From: Panagrolaimus kolymaensis
Lineage: Eukaryota; Nematoda; Chromadorea; Rhabditida; Panagrolaimidae
Length of the DNA stretch: 64,000 nt
Direction of reading: 5' to 3'
Assembly (NCBI GenBank): GCA_028622995.1
Contig: JAJQJQ010000010.1
Coordinates: 4,960,001-5,024,000 of the forward strand
Positions 33,891-48,200 of this stretch are shown here, piece after piece; the first letter of the stretch is position 1; each line of letters begins with the position of its first letter. The translations under genes were made by a program, and so were the position numbers. Below the pieces are notes generated by a model that was not told where the DNA came from, ran no database searches, and worked only from the letters and a program-made list of their open reading frames with translations.

Positions 33891-36095
33891 ATGCTACGAA
33901 TCTCTCCCTTTTCAAAATCAACACAAACAACGCTATTTATTGGGTTTGTTAGATCATCATTTAACTTCTTTTTTTAAATAAAATTTTTAGTCGCCGCTCA
34001 ATTAGTTCATACAAAAGCGATGAATATCAATTCCTTCAGAAAAGTAGCATACCAACCTATCATTTTCAAAAAAGTTTACGTCGACTTCCAATTCCCAAAC
34101 TTGAAGATTCTGCTCGTCGTTATCTCAACGCTGTAAAGGCCGTAGTCTCTGAGGCTGAATATAAAGACGCTGAAGTTGTGATTAAAGAATTATTGGAAAA
34201 AGATGGACCAGGTAAGTAATAATTATTACGAAGCAGTAGAATATAATAATTTTATTTTTAGAACTTCAAAAAGATCTTTTGGCTTATGATACTCAAAATA
34301 AGCATACAAGTTATGTTTCTGAACCATGGTTTGATATGTATCTCAAAAGCCGACTTCCTTGCCCCGTTAATTACAACCCATTCATGATGTTTGCACCGGA
34401 AAAAGATTCGAAATATAATGAACAACTTTCTCGAGCAACAAATTTTGCAATTTCATGCGCTCGTTTTAAAAAGTCTCTCGATGCAGAAATTTTAGCTCCA
34501 GAAGTTTTTCATCTTAATCCAAAGAAATCTGATACTGATTTATTTCGAACTGTTTGCAGGTACACTTTTATTTTGGCTGGAATAAAAAAATATAATTATT
34601 GACTTTTGCAGAATTCTTCCAAGCAATGTTAGCTGGTTTGGAGCTGTTGCGTTTAAAGCTTTTCCATTGGATATGAGTCAATACACTTCACTTTTTGGTG
34701 GAAACCGAATTCCAGCTAATGGCAAAGATATTTTACATCTTTGTAAGAAACCAAAACATTTTTTGGTTATGAATAAAGGCAATATTTACAGTGTTAATCT
34801 CTTTGACGAACAAGGTAAATTGAAACATGTTTTTAGAATTATTGCTAAGATTTAGTTTTTCAGGCAACATTCTTTCTCCACAAGATGTTCATGCATCTCT
34901 CGCTGAAATTTTAAAGACCTCATCTGCCCCTGATGATAACAGTTGTATTGGTTCTTTAACTACCCTTAAACGTGATGCTTGGGCAGATATTCGAAAAGAA
35001 CTCATTTCAAGTGATAAAAATCAAGCTTCATTTCGCATGGTTGACGATGGACTTTTCTTACTTTGTTTGGATGATTTAAAAACTGAAGACCATCATCGTT
35101 TAGTTCAAAGTTTATTATGCGGCGATGATGGACGCAATCGATGGTTCGATAAATGTTTCCAATTGATTGTTGATGGCAACGGTCAAGCAACCATTAATTT
35201 TGAACATTCATGGGGTGATGGAGTTGCTGTTCTTCGACTCATGGAAGAAACTCTTAAAGATACTTCAACTCATCATTTTGTTGAACCAAATCAAAGCGTT
35301 TCGGGTGAAGCAAAAGTTAAAAAACTCCAATGGGATATAAATGATTCAATAAAACAAAAGATTAAAAAAGCTCAAGAAGAACATCTTAAACGATGCAAAG
35401 ATCTTCAATTTGCCACAGTTGAATATACAAATATGACTCGAGATACTATCAAGTCATACAAATTGTCTCCTGATTCTGTTATGCAACTTGCTATTCAACT
35501 TGCATTTTATAAAACTTACAAAAGCTTTGCACCAACTTATGAATCTTGTAGCACTGCTGCTTTTAAAAAAGGTCGAACTGAATGTATTCGATCTGCCACA
35601 GTTGCCACAAGAGATACTGTTCTTGCCATCGAAGGAGTTAACCAAGGGAATATAAAAGATTTAATGAAAAAATGCTCCGATGTTCATAGTGAACTTGTTA
35701 AAGAAGCTTCAATGGGTAAATTTTTTCTTTTTAGCCGCAAATAAATATAGTTATAAAATTTTATTTCAGGACAAGGTTTCGATCGTCATTTACTTGGATT
35801 GAAAATGACTGCTGAACGCCTTGGTAAACCTCTTCCTGCTTTATTTAAAGACAAAACTTACAATCAGATGAACCAATTTGTTCTTTCAACATCTACCCTT
35901 TCAACTGATACCATAGTTTTTGGTGGTTTTGGCCCAGTTGTTCCCGATGGCTTTGGCATTGGCTATAATGTAGCTGGATCCAAAATGGGCGCCGTCATTT
36001 CTTCATATCGCACTAAACGGGATGCAGCTAAATTTGCTGATGCTATTGCCGAAAGTCTTGATACCATTCATCACCTTTTAAAAAATCAAAAATAA
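33891..36095 (+). CDS. cpt-2: carnitine O-palmitoyltransferase 2, mitochondrial
   Basis: Exons 33891-33943, 33991-34211, 34262-34559, 34612-34814, 34864-35715 and 35770-36095 give 650 residues (human 658). CPT2 in the mitochondrial matrix re-forms acyl-CoA from acylcarnitine for beta-oxidation. The first exon is only 53 bases; it was chosen because it begins MLRISPFSKSTQTTLFIG, a good presequence, and its GTTTGT donor leaves phase 2, as the next exon needs. Exon 2 has the conserved YQFLQKSSIPTYHFQKSL and RLPIPKLEDSARRYL. Exon 5 holds FEHSWGDGVAV; His373 is the catalytic residue (human His372). TVATRDTV and the C-terminal GGFGPVVPDGFGIGYNV are also typical of the carnitine acyltransferase family. 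CPT2 fits better than CPT1, as there are no membrane helices. Confidence 0.94.
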
Positions 36096-36641
36096 AACTT
36101 TTTTTGATTACTTAGGGTTTATTTATTGGTAAATTAATTAATTATATGGAACAGGTATTATATAGATTTTTATGTATGAATAAATGAATGCAAATTTGTT
36201 GTATAAAAACATTGTTGAATTTTTCAAGCAAAATTTATTTAAACAACAAAGAAAGAAAAAACTCGCATTAAAGCAAACTACCAGATTTTACATCATCAAA
36301 TGACCAATAAAGTGTTTAAATTAGCAAATATAAAAAAATTTAAAAGACAATATAGTAAAAGGATGCTTTGAATGCAAATAAATAATTACCGCAAAAATAG
36401 GATTGGGCTAAACTCGAATAATGAGCAAAAAAAAATAAAAACAAAACAATTGAAAGCGTTTATGATTTGTTACAATAAATAAATTCTCAGCTTTTTTTTA
36501 GCCAAGCAAAAAAGAGAAGAAAAACAATTATAAATCACCATAATTAGTAATACATTTAACAAAGAAAATTGATTTAGAATTAAAAAGTTTTTTAATAAAA
36601 ACAAAAATTAAAATAATTTATTTTCGTTCGATCGAATATTT
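36096..36641. other. convergent 3' region of CPT2 and the giant ankyrin
   Basis: 546 AT-rich bases between the stop codons of two facing genes, presumably shared by the two 3' UTRs. AATAAA lies near 36177 on the + strand. No gene is seen. Confidence 0.6.
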
Positions 36642-39600
36642 TTAAGGAGTTGGTGTTCGTCGAAATTGTGTAATCGTAACATTACCTTCTTCATCCACAG
36701 TTTCAACTGGATGATCGAATGGAATATTATGAAGTCGTTGTTCATCTTCAGTCCCAGTAAATCTCACTCGACTATGAATGGGATCGGTAACTCGAGTCAT
36801 AACTCGTCGTGAAATAGTTTCAACACTTCCATCATTTTTTCTTTGAACGGTGTTGAAAGTAGTTAAAGTTGTTGGATATGAAGCTAGAGCTTCAGTTAAT
36901 GAATCATTATCATCATCATTATCATCTTGATATTCTTGATATGTGGCTACTGTATCACCACTTAACATTTGAGTTTCTTGACTTAGACCACTTTGGGACA
37001 CGCCTTCCAAAAGTGAATCTTGATCTGCTTGATGTTGAGTGGAATATTCATCATATTCATTTTGATTTGGTGAATATGGATGTCGAGGATCGAGGGAATC
37101 TGTACTTGTTTCAAGTAGAAGATTTGGTTGATGCTGTCGGTTAACCGCTTCCAAGCTATCTGTGGATGTAATCATCGTCTCAACCGGATAGTGAGACTGT
37201 CGTTCATCTAGCCCAATCTGTGGAGGTTTGATTCGTTCCGACAAGGAATCATCTTCTTCATTTTCATCATCCTCTCGTACACTCATTTCTTCTATATCTG
37301 ATTCCTCTCGAATATCACTCAACATCATAACTTCCTCAGCATTTGCAGCTTCAGCAATAGCTTTTTCACGAACTTCACGTTCAATATTTTCAAATTCAAC
37401 TAAGGAACTAATTGAACCAGCTTGAGATTCAACAACTTTTTCAAATTCTGCTCCTTCGCTGGTTGGACTATCGCCACTACCATGTTCGTGAATTTCATAT
37501 TCAAGCCTTTCAAATTCTTGTAAACTGCTTTCTGAAACATTATCATAACTGGTGTGTTTCTTTTGTTTGGTGGTATCTACGACGGAAGCTTCACCCGATG
37601 ATCCATTATCACCATTAAGGGAATCAACTTCCATTTGTTCATCTGCGACATGATCTTCTTCGGTAGCTTCTTCTCTTCTACCGTAATTTGGTGGAATAGG
37701 GGATGATGGACGAAAAGCTGGAATATCTTGTTGCACGCTCAACATTTTACCACCGCTTTTTGCATTGAGCGAATCTTCCATTTCAGCGTCTTCAAATAAT
37801 TCGCTTTCATTCTCATCTTCAGCAATTTTTGGAATATTGGGTTGTCTTGGGTGTTGTTCTTCTTGGAAATTTAATGAATCTTGGCTCATTTCCATTAAAT
37901 TTTCTGTTTCAATTTGTTCCAAAACATCTCGAACTAATTCTTCGGCATGTTCTTCAATTTTATGAGTAGAAGTTGTAAGGGAATCTGGAGCAAAATCGAT
38001 TTCTTTCATTTCAACATCGCTTTCTTCCTCCTCTTCTAATTTTTGTGAAGGTTTTTCTTCTTTTGGAAGTTCACGATCATGCATTTCAGTTATATGCTTT
38101 TCTTCAATGAATTCTTCTACTGGTGGTTTTCCAAAATGATGATGAACGGATTCTTCATCACCATCATTTTCACCAAGACGAATTTCAATTTTTTCAAAAG
38201 CTTGTTCATCTTCAATATCATGTTCGGTTGAAGGATAAGGAACATTAGCAGGTTTATTTTCTAATGGAGTATCACCAACATCAGATACTCTTTGAAGTGA
38301 TATGCTTTCTTCTGGAGTTGTAACTTTTTGCCATTCATCTTCCTCAGATGATGATTCTTTAGTTTGTTGTTCTTCTTCAGCTGGTGGAGAAGTTTTATGA
38401 CCATAACTTTCTTCCAAATGAGAAACATCAGCTGTTTCAATAAGTTCAAAGTTATCATTATCGGGGCTTTCAGAAGCTTCATGGTGGCTGAAATAATCGG
38501 GATGAATTGATTCAGTCATGGGATCTTTTTCTTCTTGGCTTCGATCAGTGTCTTCATGTTCAACATGTCGAGCGTCTTTTTCTTGACCATGACGGAAAGA
38601 ATCTGTACGCTCTTCCATTCTTGGAGAAAGAATGTCAACTTCTTCGAGATTGGTTACATCTCCGGTTTCAATTAATTCATAATCATCTTTTTCTGGACTT
38701 TCTTTTTCATCTAATTTGGTTTCAGTAAAAGTCGATGTAATTTTTTCATCTTCTGGAGTATCAGCAATTTGTGATTCAGTCATTGGTTCACCAATACTCT
38801 TTTCACTTTCACCTGGTGAATGACCCATTGGGCTTGCATATTGGCCGTGTTCAAAAGTAGTTTTTTCTGAATGTGGTGTTGAAGGATGTTCTTCTTTACT
38901 GATTAAGTCACCATGTTCATGTTTATATTGGGCCAAATATGGATCACCACTTTCTTCTTCAAAATGCTTTTGAGAAGTTGTTTCTTCATAACTTGGTGGT
39001 GGAGAGGCTTCTCGCACTTCTCTGACATTTTCATGAAAATATTTAGCTTCAGCTGGTTCACGTTCATGGATTTGTGCTTCTTCCTCGGGATAATCTATAT
39101 CTTCATAACGCGGATATGCACGATCTTCTTCATCGTTGTTACCACCAATGGCATCTTTAACTTTTTGATAAGCCAAAATTGCGCCACCAACTGTAACACC
39201 AGCAACTGCGCCAGCTATTTTGGTTGCTAATCCCGGACCTTTATCTTCATCTTCATGTGGATATGGAACATCATTTGGAAGATGTTGTAAAGGTTCTTCA
39301 ATAATTTCACCAACTTTGTGAAGTTCTTCTGTTTCACCTTCGTTGGTATTTGTTGGATATTCACTAATAACTGGTTGAGTTATTTCTTCTTCAAAATCGT
39401 TGAAATGTTTTTCACTTTCAGGTTCCTCAGTAGTTATTGGGTATGGAATATTTGATGGAGCATGATGCAATGGCTCTGCTTCCATTTCCATTCTTCTATG
39501 AGTATCACTGACATCACCCTCATAAATGTCAGTTGGATAATCAATAGCAATATGTTTGTGTTCTTCTGTTTGATAAGGAGGGGAAGTTTGGATTAATTCT

Positions 39601-42214
39601 TTATTATCAACTTGCTCCATTTCATTTTCTGGATAAGGAATATTTTGGGGAGCTTTGTGAAGGGGTTCATCTTTGAATTCATTCCTTTTTTTCATCTCAG
39701 ATGTTTCTCCTTCATAAATTGTTGTTGAATAATCAGATGGTGACATTTCACCTTCAGGTGCTTGTTTTTCTTCATCCGCCCATGAATGCATTTCAAAAGC
39801 TTCATGTTTTTGACTTTCAAGAGTGGCTGGAATTTCACCACTTTCTTCCATTTCTTCTTTTTGCTTTTCAAATTCTCCTTCTTTAAATTGTGTTGCTGGA
39901 TATGGAATTGGATCAGGTTGGAAATCTTCAGGAGTTTGAAGGTGTTCAGCATGGGATTCTTTCTCATTATCAAAATTATCTGCTAATGGATGTTTAACTG
40001 ATTCGGGAGTTTCACTGTCGACGAGTTCATTTTCTTCGCGTCCTGGAGTTTCAACATCTTTATCTTCCAACGTTTGTGAAAGTTGAGTTGGAACTCGAAT
40101 GACTGTAGATATGCTGGATCGTTCAGCATCGGATCCAGTTGGTGAATATTGAGAACCACTGGGAATAGATGTGAACGATTCTTGGTGTTGAAGGGGCTCT
40201 TGGGGGGTTGGGATGTCTTCAGTTCTTGAAGTTTTCCTATCAATTATTTCTTCATCTTCATCATAATTAGGTTGAGCTCCTTCTTCAGCTGTCACATCTT
40301 CAGATTGAACAAATTCATATTCATCTCGATCATTTTTGGATGATTTAGTTTCTTCTTCTTTACGTGGCGAATATTCTTCATCATCATCAGATAAATATGA
40401 CTCGGGTTCTTGAATATTAAAAAGATCTTCATCTTTTGCTTCTTCAATTGGAGATGCGGCTTCGTATTTTTCTTTGAAAGCCTTTTCCTCTTCTTCAACT
40501 GGTTTGGTTTCAATTATTTCAGGTATTTCTGAGATTAAAGCTTCAGGTGTTTTAACTCCAAAAATTCCTTCCTCTCTATCATATTCACTGCTTTCTTCAA
40601 TGGGCAATGAAGCGGTTTCATTTGTTTTTAATACTTCCATTTCTTCACTCAATTCATGTGGTTGGTTAATTTTAAATGCTGGGATTTTTTGTTTTGAATC
40701 AGCTGGAGGAGATGTTTCGGGAGAAACAATTTCGAAAGTATCATGATGTGAAGCTTCATCATATTTCGATGAAATTCCTTCATCAATGGGGCTTGCAGCT
40801 GTATATTCATAGCCATGTTCTTCTTCCATTGGATCAGTTAAATTTTCTTCAACTTTTTGTTCGCTGGCTTCGGGTGTTTTAAGTTCATGAATACGCGCTT
40901 CATAGTTTTCTAAAGTCGCTTCATGTGATTCTGATTCAATTATCTCTTCTTTATCCTCTTTTAATGCATGCTCATATTCTGCTTGAATGATATCCGAAGT
41001 TTCATCTTTTTCTTCGTCGCCTGTTTCGCTGTCAAAAGTTTCAGATGCTTTAAAATCTTCGGTTATTGTAAGAGGGCTTTCTTGACGAGTATCTGTATCA
41101 TATTCAGATGGCTTTTCAGCTTCATCTAAGGTTTCTTCAGGCGATATTCGTTTAGTTTCAACTGAGCCTCCGCGTATTTCTTGAACAATGATTTCTTCTG
41201 TAACTTTAACTGGAACATTTGATTGAATTAAATAATCAGGAGTTGCTTGCTGCAAAAAATCAGCTTCAGGGGTTGGAATTTTTTCATGTGATGCTGAAGT
41301 TTCACTGGTTAAGTCACCGTGTTCATGTTTATATTGAGTTAAATATGGATCACCACTTTCTTCTTCAAAATGCTTTTGAGAAGTTGTTTCTTCATAACTT
41401 GGTGGTAGAGAGGCTTCTCGCACTTCTCTGACATTTTCATGAAAATATTTAGCTTCAGCTGGTTCACGTTCATGGATTTCTCCCTCTTCCTCCTGATAAT
41501 CAGCATCTTCATAACGAGAATATGCATGATCTTCTTCATCGTTGTTACCACCAATGGCATCTTTAACTTTTTGATAAGCCAAAATTGCTCCACCAACTGT
41601 AACACCTGCAACGGCACCAGCAATTTTAGTTGCCAATCCTGGACCTTTATCTTCATCTTCATGTGGATATGGAACATCATGTGGACGATGTTGTAAAGGT
41701 TCTTCAACAATTTCATCAACTTTTTGTAATTCTTCTGTTTCACCTTCATGAATATTTGATGGATATTCACTAATAACTGGCTCAGTTATTTCTTCTTCTT
41801 CAAAATCATGAAAATGTTTTGGACTTTCTTCATTTGTTTCAGGATATGGAATATTTGATGGAGCTTTATGCAAAGGCTCAGATTCAAATTCCATTCTTTT
41901 ATGAGTATCAGTTATTTCAGTTTCATAAATGTGAGTTGGATAGCCGCTTAAAATTTTAAACGACGGGATATTTTCTGTTTCAAATTTAGGGCTTTCCAAT
42001 TCTTCATCTTTTTCAACATCCGAATATGGAATATTTTGTGGTTGTTCTGCTTCCAATTTTTCTTCAGAATATAATTTTTCATCTGGTATACTTTCTTCAT
42101 TTTGCTCCTCGTGATCATGGACATAAATTTCTGCACTTTCTTCATAGCTTTTAGATGCAACAAGTTCTTGTTCAAAACTTTCTTTGCTTCGCGGGGAAGG
42201 AACATTGCGATAAT
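36642..42214 (-). CDS. unc-44: UNC-44 giant exon 2 and C-terminus (1857 codons)
   Basis: A 5573-base last exon from a TTACTTTAG acceptor to the TAA at 36642-36644. It has two more full modules (zipper cores at 41549-41637 and 39148-39236) and several IPYP/VPYP motifs. A long acidic stretch follows, then a Ser-rich region with repeated TSTDSLE, then a conserved-looking C-terminus: [40 protein letters not shown]. The end is more structured in composition than the tail and is a candidate partner-binding site, by analogy with the UNC-119/UNC-33 binding reported for C. elegans giant UNC-44; this is inference. Confidence 0.9.
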
Positions 42215-45200
42215 CTAAAGTAATTTATTTTATATGAGGCTTTTTTATTTTTAATTTTTTACCTTCAAAAGATTTTTTAATTTGTTTTTTATTTTCTTCA
42301 ACGGATTGAGGAGTTTGCTTTTCTTCCTCATTTTCATAAGTTTCTGCATCAGTTACTGGATATGGAATATCGAGTGGACGAGCATGTAATGGCTTTTTTG
42401 TTAATTCAGTTTGTTTATGAGTTTCAACATGAGAAGTATAATCGATAGCTTCTTCATCAGAAAGTTGGTAGGCATGTGGTGATGTTGGACTTGCAGTTTT
42501 TTCTACGATTTCATGCACACTTGAAGTTTCAATATTAAAATTTTTTTCATAATCTGGGCTTCCTAAAATTGTAATTTTTCTTAAATTTAAATTTTAAAAT
42601 TTTGTGATTTTTATGTTACCTTGAAGAGCTTCTATTTCTTCGTGTTCACCAAAATCGCGGCCTTGACTACGGATGTGAGTTGTTTCTGAAATTTTGACTA
42701 TAATTATTTATATTTTTATGATTTTGTTTTTTACCCTGAGGTGAATCCGTTTCTTCCTGTTCTTCATAATCAAAGCCTTCATTGTGAAATTCACTATGCT
42801 CTAAAATTTAGGTCATTAAATTAAATTAATTTTATCTATTTTACCTTTCGTTTCGTGTTTTTCGTCTACTGGGCTTTCTAAAGAATTGGTTGAAACAAGG
42901 TCATCGGGATGCATTTGTGATGGGATTTCTTCATCATGATGAGATGACGAGGTTTTACCATGGTCATCTTCATGCTTTGTTTCCTCCCCTGGTTTTGTAT
43001 ACCATTGATTATGTTCTTCTTCAGAAACAACATCTTCATAAGCTGGTGGTGGAGTGCCATGATCGCGTTCATCCCTTTGAGAAATACCGCTTTCATATGA
43101 TTCAGTTTGTTCGCCTGGTCTCATACCTTCTGCAACACGTTCATAAACTAAATATGCTCCACCCAAAGCTGCTCCAGCAACTGCAGTAGCAACTTGACTT
43201 GCTGAACGATTTCGAGAATGAGAGGCTTCATATTCAGATGATGGAGATTCAGGTTGTTGATGGCCTTCTCTTGAAGATGGAGAAAATGGTTGAGTTTCAT
43301 ATTCTTGAGAGTCTTCTTTTGAAAGTCTTGCTGGCGAATGAAGACCAGATTGTTCTTTTTCAATTTCTTTAAGAGGAGCTTCAACGTCTTCTGGAGAGCT
43401 AATTACTTCATCACTAACATCTTCAATTGTATAAGGAGCGCCTTTTAATGAAGCTGTACTCGCATTATCAGCATCCAAACTAACTTCTTCTTGAACAAAA
43501 CTACTTGGTTGCCTTTCAAAATCGTTTGCACCAACTTCATTTTTTTCGCGCATAGATGTTGCAGCATTTCCTGAATCATAACTATATGGAGCATCACGTT
43601 CATATTGATCATCAAATTCAGATGCTTCTTCAATAGTCACTCGTTTAGTTTCAATAAATCCAGCAGGAGTTTGTTGTGTAACAATTTCTTCAGTAACATT
43701 TACTGGAGTTTCTGACTCAACTAAATAATCAAGTGATGCCCGGAGCTCAGAGCCAGCTTCACTGCTTGTTTCATGTGGTGTTGAAACATGGGAGTGTTCC
43801 ACTTCAGGGGTTAAATCACCGTGTTCATGTTTGGCCTGAATTAAATAAGGATCTGCATGTTCATGCTCTAAAGGTTCTCGGGTTTCATCATAAGATGGTG
43901 GAGCTTCTCTTTCTTCACGAACATGTTCATGGAAATATTGGGCTTCAGCAGGTTCACGTTCTTGCTGGAATTGGTCTTCCTTGTCATCCTCATAGTCAGC
44001 TTGTTCATAACGAGGATACGCTCCTTCATCACCGCCAATGGCATCTTTAACTTTTTGATAAGCCAAAATTGCGCCACCTATTGTAACACCAGCAACAGCG
44101 TCAGCTATTTTAGTTGCTAATCCTGGACCTTCTTTATCGTCGGGATATGGAACATCCTGTGGGCGATGTTGAAGAGGTTCTTCAACAATTTCATTGATTT
44201 TTTGTAATTCATCGGTTTTACCTTCATGAATTCCGATTGGATATTCACTAATAATTGGCTCAGTGATTTCTTCTTCAAAATCGTGAAAATGTTTTGGACT
44301 TTCTTCGGTTTGTGAATAATCAGGATATGGAATATTAGAAGGAGCTTGATGCAATGGCTCTGACTCCAGTTCCATTCTTTTATGGGTATCAGCGACATCA
44401 CCTTCAAAGATGCCTTTTGGATAATTTCCAGTTTCTTCTGCCGATTCTTTGTAATATTCTTGGCCTTTATCTTCATATGAAATATTTGTTACTGGATAAG
44501 GAACTTCATGAGGCCGTTGTTGTAATGGTTCGCTTTCAATATCAGAATGTTTTGGCAGTGATTCAGTTTTCCCTTCATAAACATTTGATGGATAATCTGT
44601 GTGGGTTTTATTTTTTTCAATAAATCCTTTTTCATGACTTTCAAAAATTTCATGTTTTTGACTTTCAAGAGTGGCAGGAATTTCACCACTTTCTTCCATT
44701 TCTTCTTTTTGCTTTTCGAATTCTCCTTCTTCGAATTGGGTGGCTGGATATGGAATTGGATCAGGTTGGAAGTCTTCGGGTTCTTCCAAGGTTTCTTCTT
44801 TACCTTCTTGCCATTCTTTTGGCATACTTGCTTCTATTTCCGCCACAGCCTTAGCATCTTCTTCTTTAATTTCTTCTGGTATTGGGCTTGTAATAACAAG
44901 GTTATCATCTTCAAATGGCTGCAATGGGGTTTCAGTAATTCGAATTTCTGGTGTTTGTGGAGTCATTGCATTACTTCGATGAGCATCTTGGTAAACAATG
45001 TAATCTTCATCTTGTTGTTCAGGAATCTCTTTGTTTTCTTCATTTTTTGGTGAAGTTTGAAGTGATTCAGCGATTGCAACATCTTCATCTCTAGGGCTCG
45101 CTTTATCATCGCTTTTTTCTTTTTTCAAAATAGGTGAGTGTTGCTCTGCTGACAAACTTGCATGTTCAGGAGTTTCTCTTTCATCAGCTTCAAGATCTTC

Positions 45201-48200
45201 TGTTAATTGTGCAGTTTGCAAAGGGCTAATTAAATGCTCTTCTTGTCTTAATTTGTCATTTGATTGAGTAAAATCAGAAACAAAAGAAGTTGTTTCATGT
45301 GTTTCATCCAAAGGTGAATAAGAAGCTTCTTCTATTTTTTCTTCGTCTGTTTCCCTTTGAATTGGCATTTCTTCAACCGATGAAAGATCAGGGCCTGGTA
45401 AATGTTCTGGAATTAATTCGGCTTCTTGTTGTTTTGCTTCATAAGTATCATCAAAATCAGCGGATGGCGAATGTCGCTTCTCGAGATCAACTTGACTACC
45501 TGCATTTAATCCTTCGATGTGTTCAGCAGATGGTGAAACAGTTTTTTGATAATAAGACTCTTCAATATTGCCTTCATGGGTTGGTTGGAAAACCATTTCT
45601 TCTGATGCTTTGAAAGGTGTTTCTGATTCAAGAAAATAATCCGACGAAGTACTTTTTTCTTGTATAATTTCGGAGCTTGGTGTTCTTTTAGGAGGCAATG
45701 AAGTAACAATTTCATGTTGTTGTTCTTCACTGGTTAATTCACCATGTTCATGTTTGACTTGAATTAAATAAAGATCTGCATGTACAGTTTCAAATGGTTC
45801 TTGAGATTCTTCATATGAGGATGGAGGAACTGCTCTTTCTTTCCTGACATTTTCATGGAAATAATGAGCATCAGCTGGTTCACGCTCATGGATTTCTCCA
45901 TTTTCCTCCTGATAATCAGCATCTTCATAACGAGAATATGCATGATCTTCTTCATCGTTGTTACCACCAATGGCATCTTTAACTTTTTGATAAGCCAAAA
46001 TTGCTCCACCAACTGTAACACCTGCAACGGCACCAGCAATTTTGGTTGCCAATCCTGGACCTTTATCTTCATCTTCATGTGGATATGGTACATCATGTGG
46101 ACGATGTTGTAGAGGTTCTTCAACAATTTCATCAACTTTTTGTAATTCTTCTGTTTCACCTTCATGAATATTTGATGGATATTCACTAATAACTGGCTCA
46201 GCTATTTCTTCTTCAAAATCATGAAAATGTTTTGAACTTTCTGTTTCTTTTAATGTGGAATATTCAGGACATGGAATATCTCTTGGTGCTTGATGCAACG
46301 ATTCTGGTTCCAATTCCATTCTTTTATGAGTATCAGTTATTACACTTTCATAAATGTCCGTTCGAAAACCGCTTAAAGTTTCAAGCTCCATTGGTTTTTG
46401 TTCATGCATCTCAGACGATTCTGGACTTTCTAGTAGCCCGGCTTCTGGAGAAGGAATATCGTGTGAAGCTTGTTGTAATGGTTCAAATTCCATTTCATTT
46501 ATTTTATGGATTTGTGTTACATTTTCATAACTTCTTTCAATGGGTGAACTGCTGGCTAATGGTGATACATTTTCTTCAGTTTCATATCTTTCTGAAGAAT
46601 ATTCTTCGATGGGAGATCCACCAGCTGCATCGACTTCTTCTCCTTCATCCAATTGCTCTTGTCTTTTTCTATATTCTATATCGCTGGCCACCGAAATAGT
46701 TGATTGTTGGCCGGTTTCGACAATATGTGGCACACTTATTCGTCTGCCACTTTCATCTTGAATGAATGACCCTGGCTCTTGTTCACGAGGTTCATTCAAA
46801 TTTTGACTTTCATCTGTTTTTGAAGTTTTAACACTATCATTATCTTCGTCGGATTTGGTTTGAGACACTTCTGGAACAAATTCTTTGAATTCTTCTTCCG
46901 GAGTTCCAGGAGTATGATGCTCTGCAGAAATATATGATGGAACAACTAACTCTGTTGGCGTTGTTAGAACACGTTGAGTGGCAGCAACATCAGCTTCTGA
47001 CTTTTCTAATTCTTCGACTTCTGCTTCTTCAACGTTCTTTTTAGTATTAAATTCAATTTCCGGAGATTTTTTCATTTGGGATAAATAAACTTCTGATGAT
47101 TCTGCATGTTCATTTTCAGGTGAAGTTTGGGGAGATGTTTCTTCAAAATGTTCACTACCTATCGCTTCTTCATAACTTGGTGGAGGAGCTTCTCTTTCTT
47201 CCCTTACTTGTTGATGGTAATAATGAGCTTCCACGGGTTCACGTTCATGAATTTCCGTTTCATCTTCATAATCCGCATCTTCATAGCGTGGATAAGCATG
47301 ATCTTCATTATCATCGCCACCACCAATAGCATCTTTGACTTTTTGATATGCCAAAATTGCTCCACCAACTGTAACCCCAGCAACTGCGCCAGCTATTTTA
47401 GTTGCTAATCCTGGACCTTTTCCTTCATTTTCATCTGGATAAGGAATATTTTGAGGTCGCTGTTGTAAAGGTTCTTCAACAATTTCATTGATTTTTTGTA
47501 ATTCATCGGTTTTACCTTCATGAATTCCAATAGGATATTCACTAATAATTGGTTGAGTTATTTCTTCTTCAAAATCATGGAAGTATTTTGGACTTTCTTC
47601 GGTTGGTGAATAATCAGGATATGGAATGTTTGATGGAGCTTGGTGCAATGGCTCCGATTCCATTTCTATTCTTCTTTGCATTTCACTTGTATATACGCTA
47701 GCTACTGGAGCTTCTGTTTCATGTTTTTCTTCAACATGACGTTGATCATTGCTGTATTCATTCCCAAAGGATTGCGTAGTGGAAGATTTGTTTTCTTCTT
47801 CTAATTCAAAATATTCCTTTAATTCGGGTTTCTCATGTTGTTCAATTTCATGAAAATGTGTTTCCCGTTCACTAACTTCAATTTGCTCTTTTTCAGAAGT
47901 GGGAGTTTCAGGATACAATATATCATGATGAATAGCTTCAAAGCTTTCATTTATTGTTTCAGTATGTTCAGCTGCATGAACATTTCCTTGATCATAATTT
48001 TTTTCGTGGTAATATGATTCTTCTGTTGGCGTTAGAGGTGTTTCAGCAACTTCTTCCACAACTTCACGAACACCTGGTTCACTCGGAGTTTGTGGACGAT
48101 CTGGTACAATATTTTTTTCAAGTAAATAACTTTCAGTTGGTTTCGTTTCTTGCTTATTAATGTCATCTCTAAAGCGATCAGAAGCTTCGGGACTTTCAAG

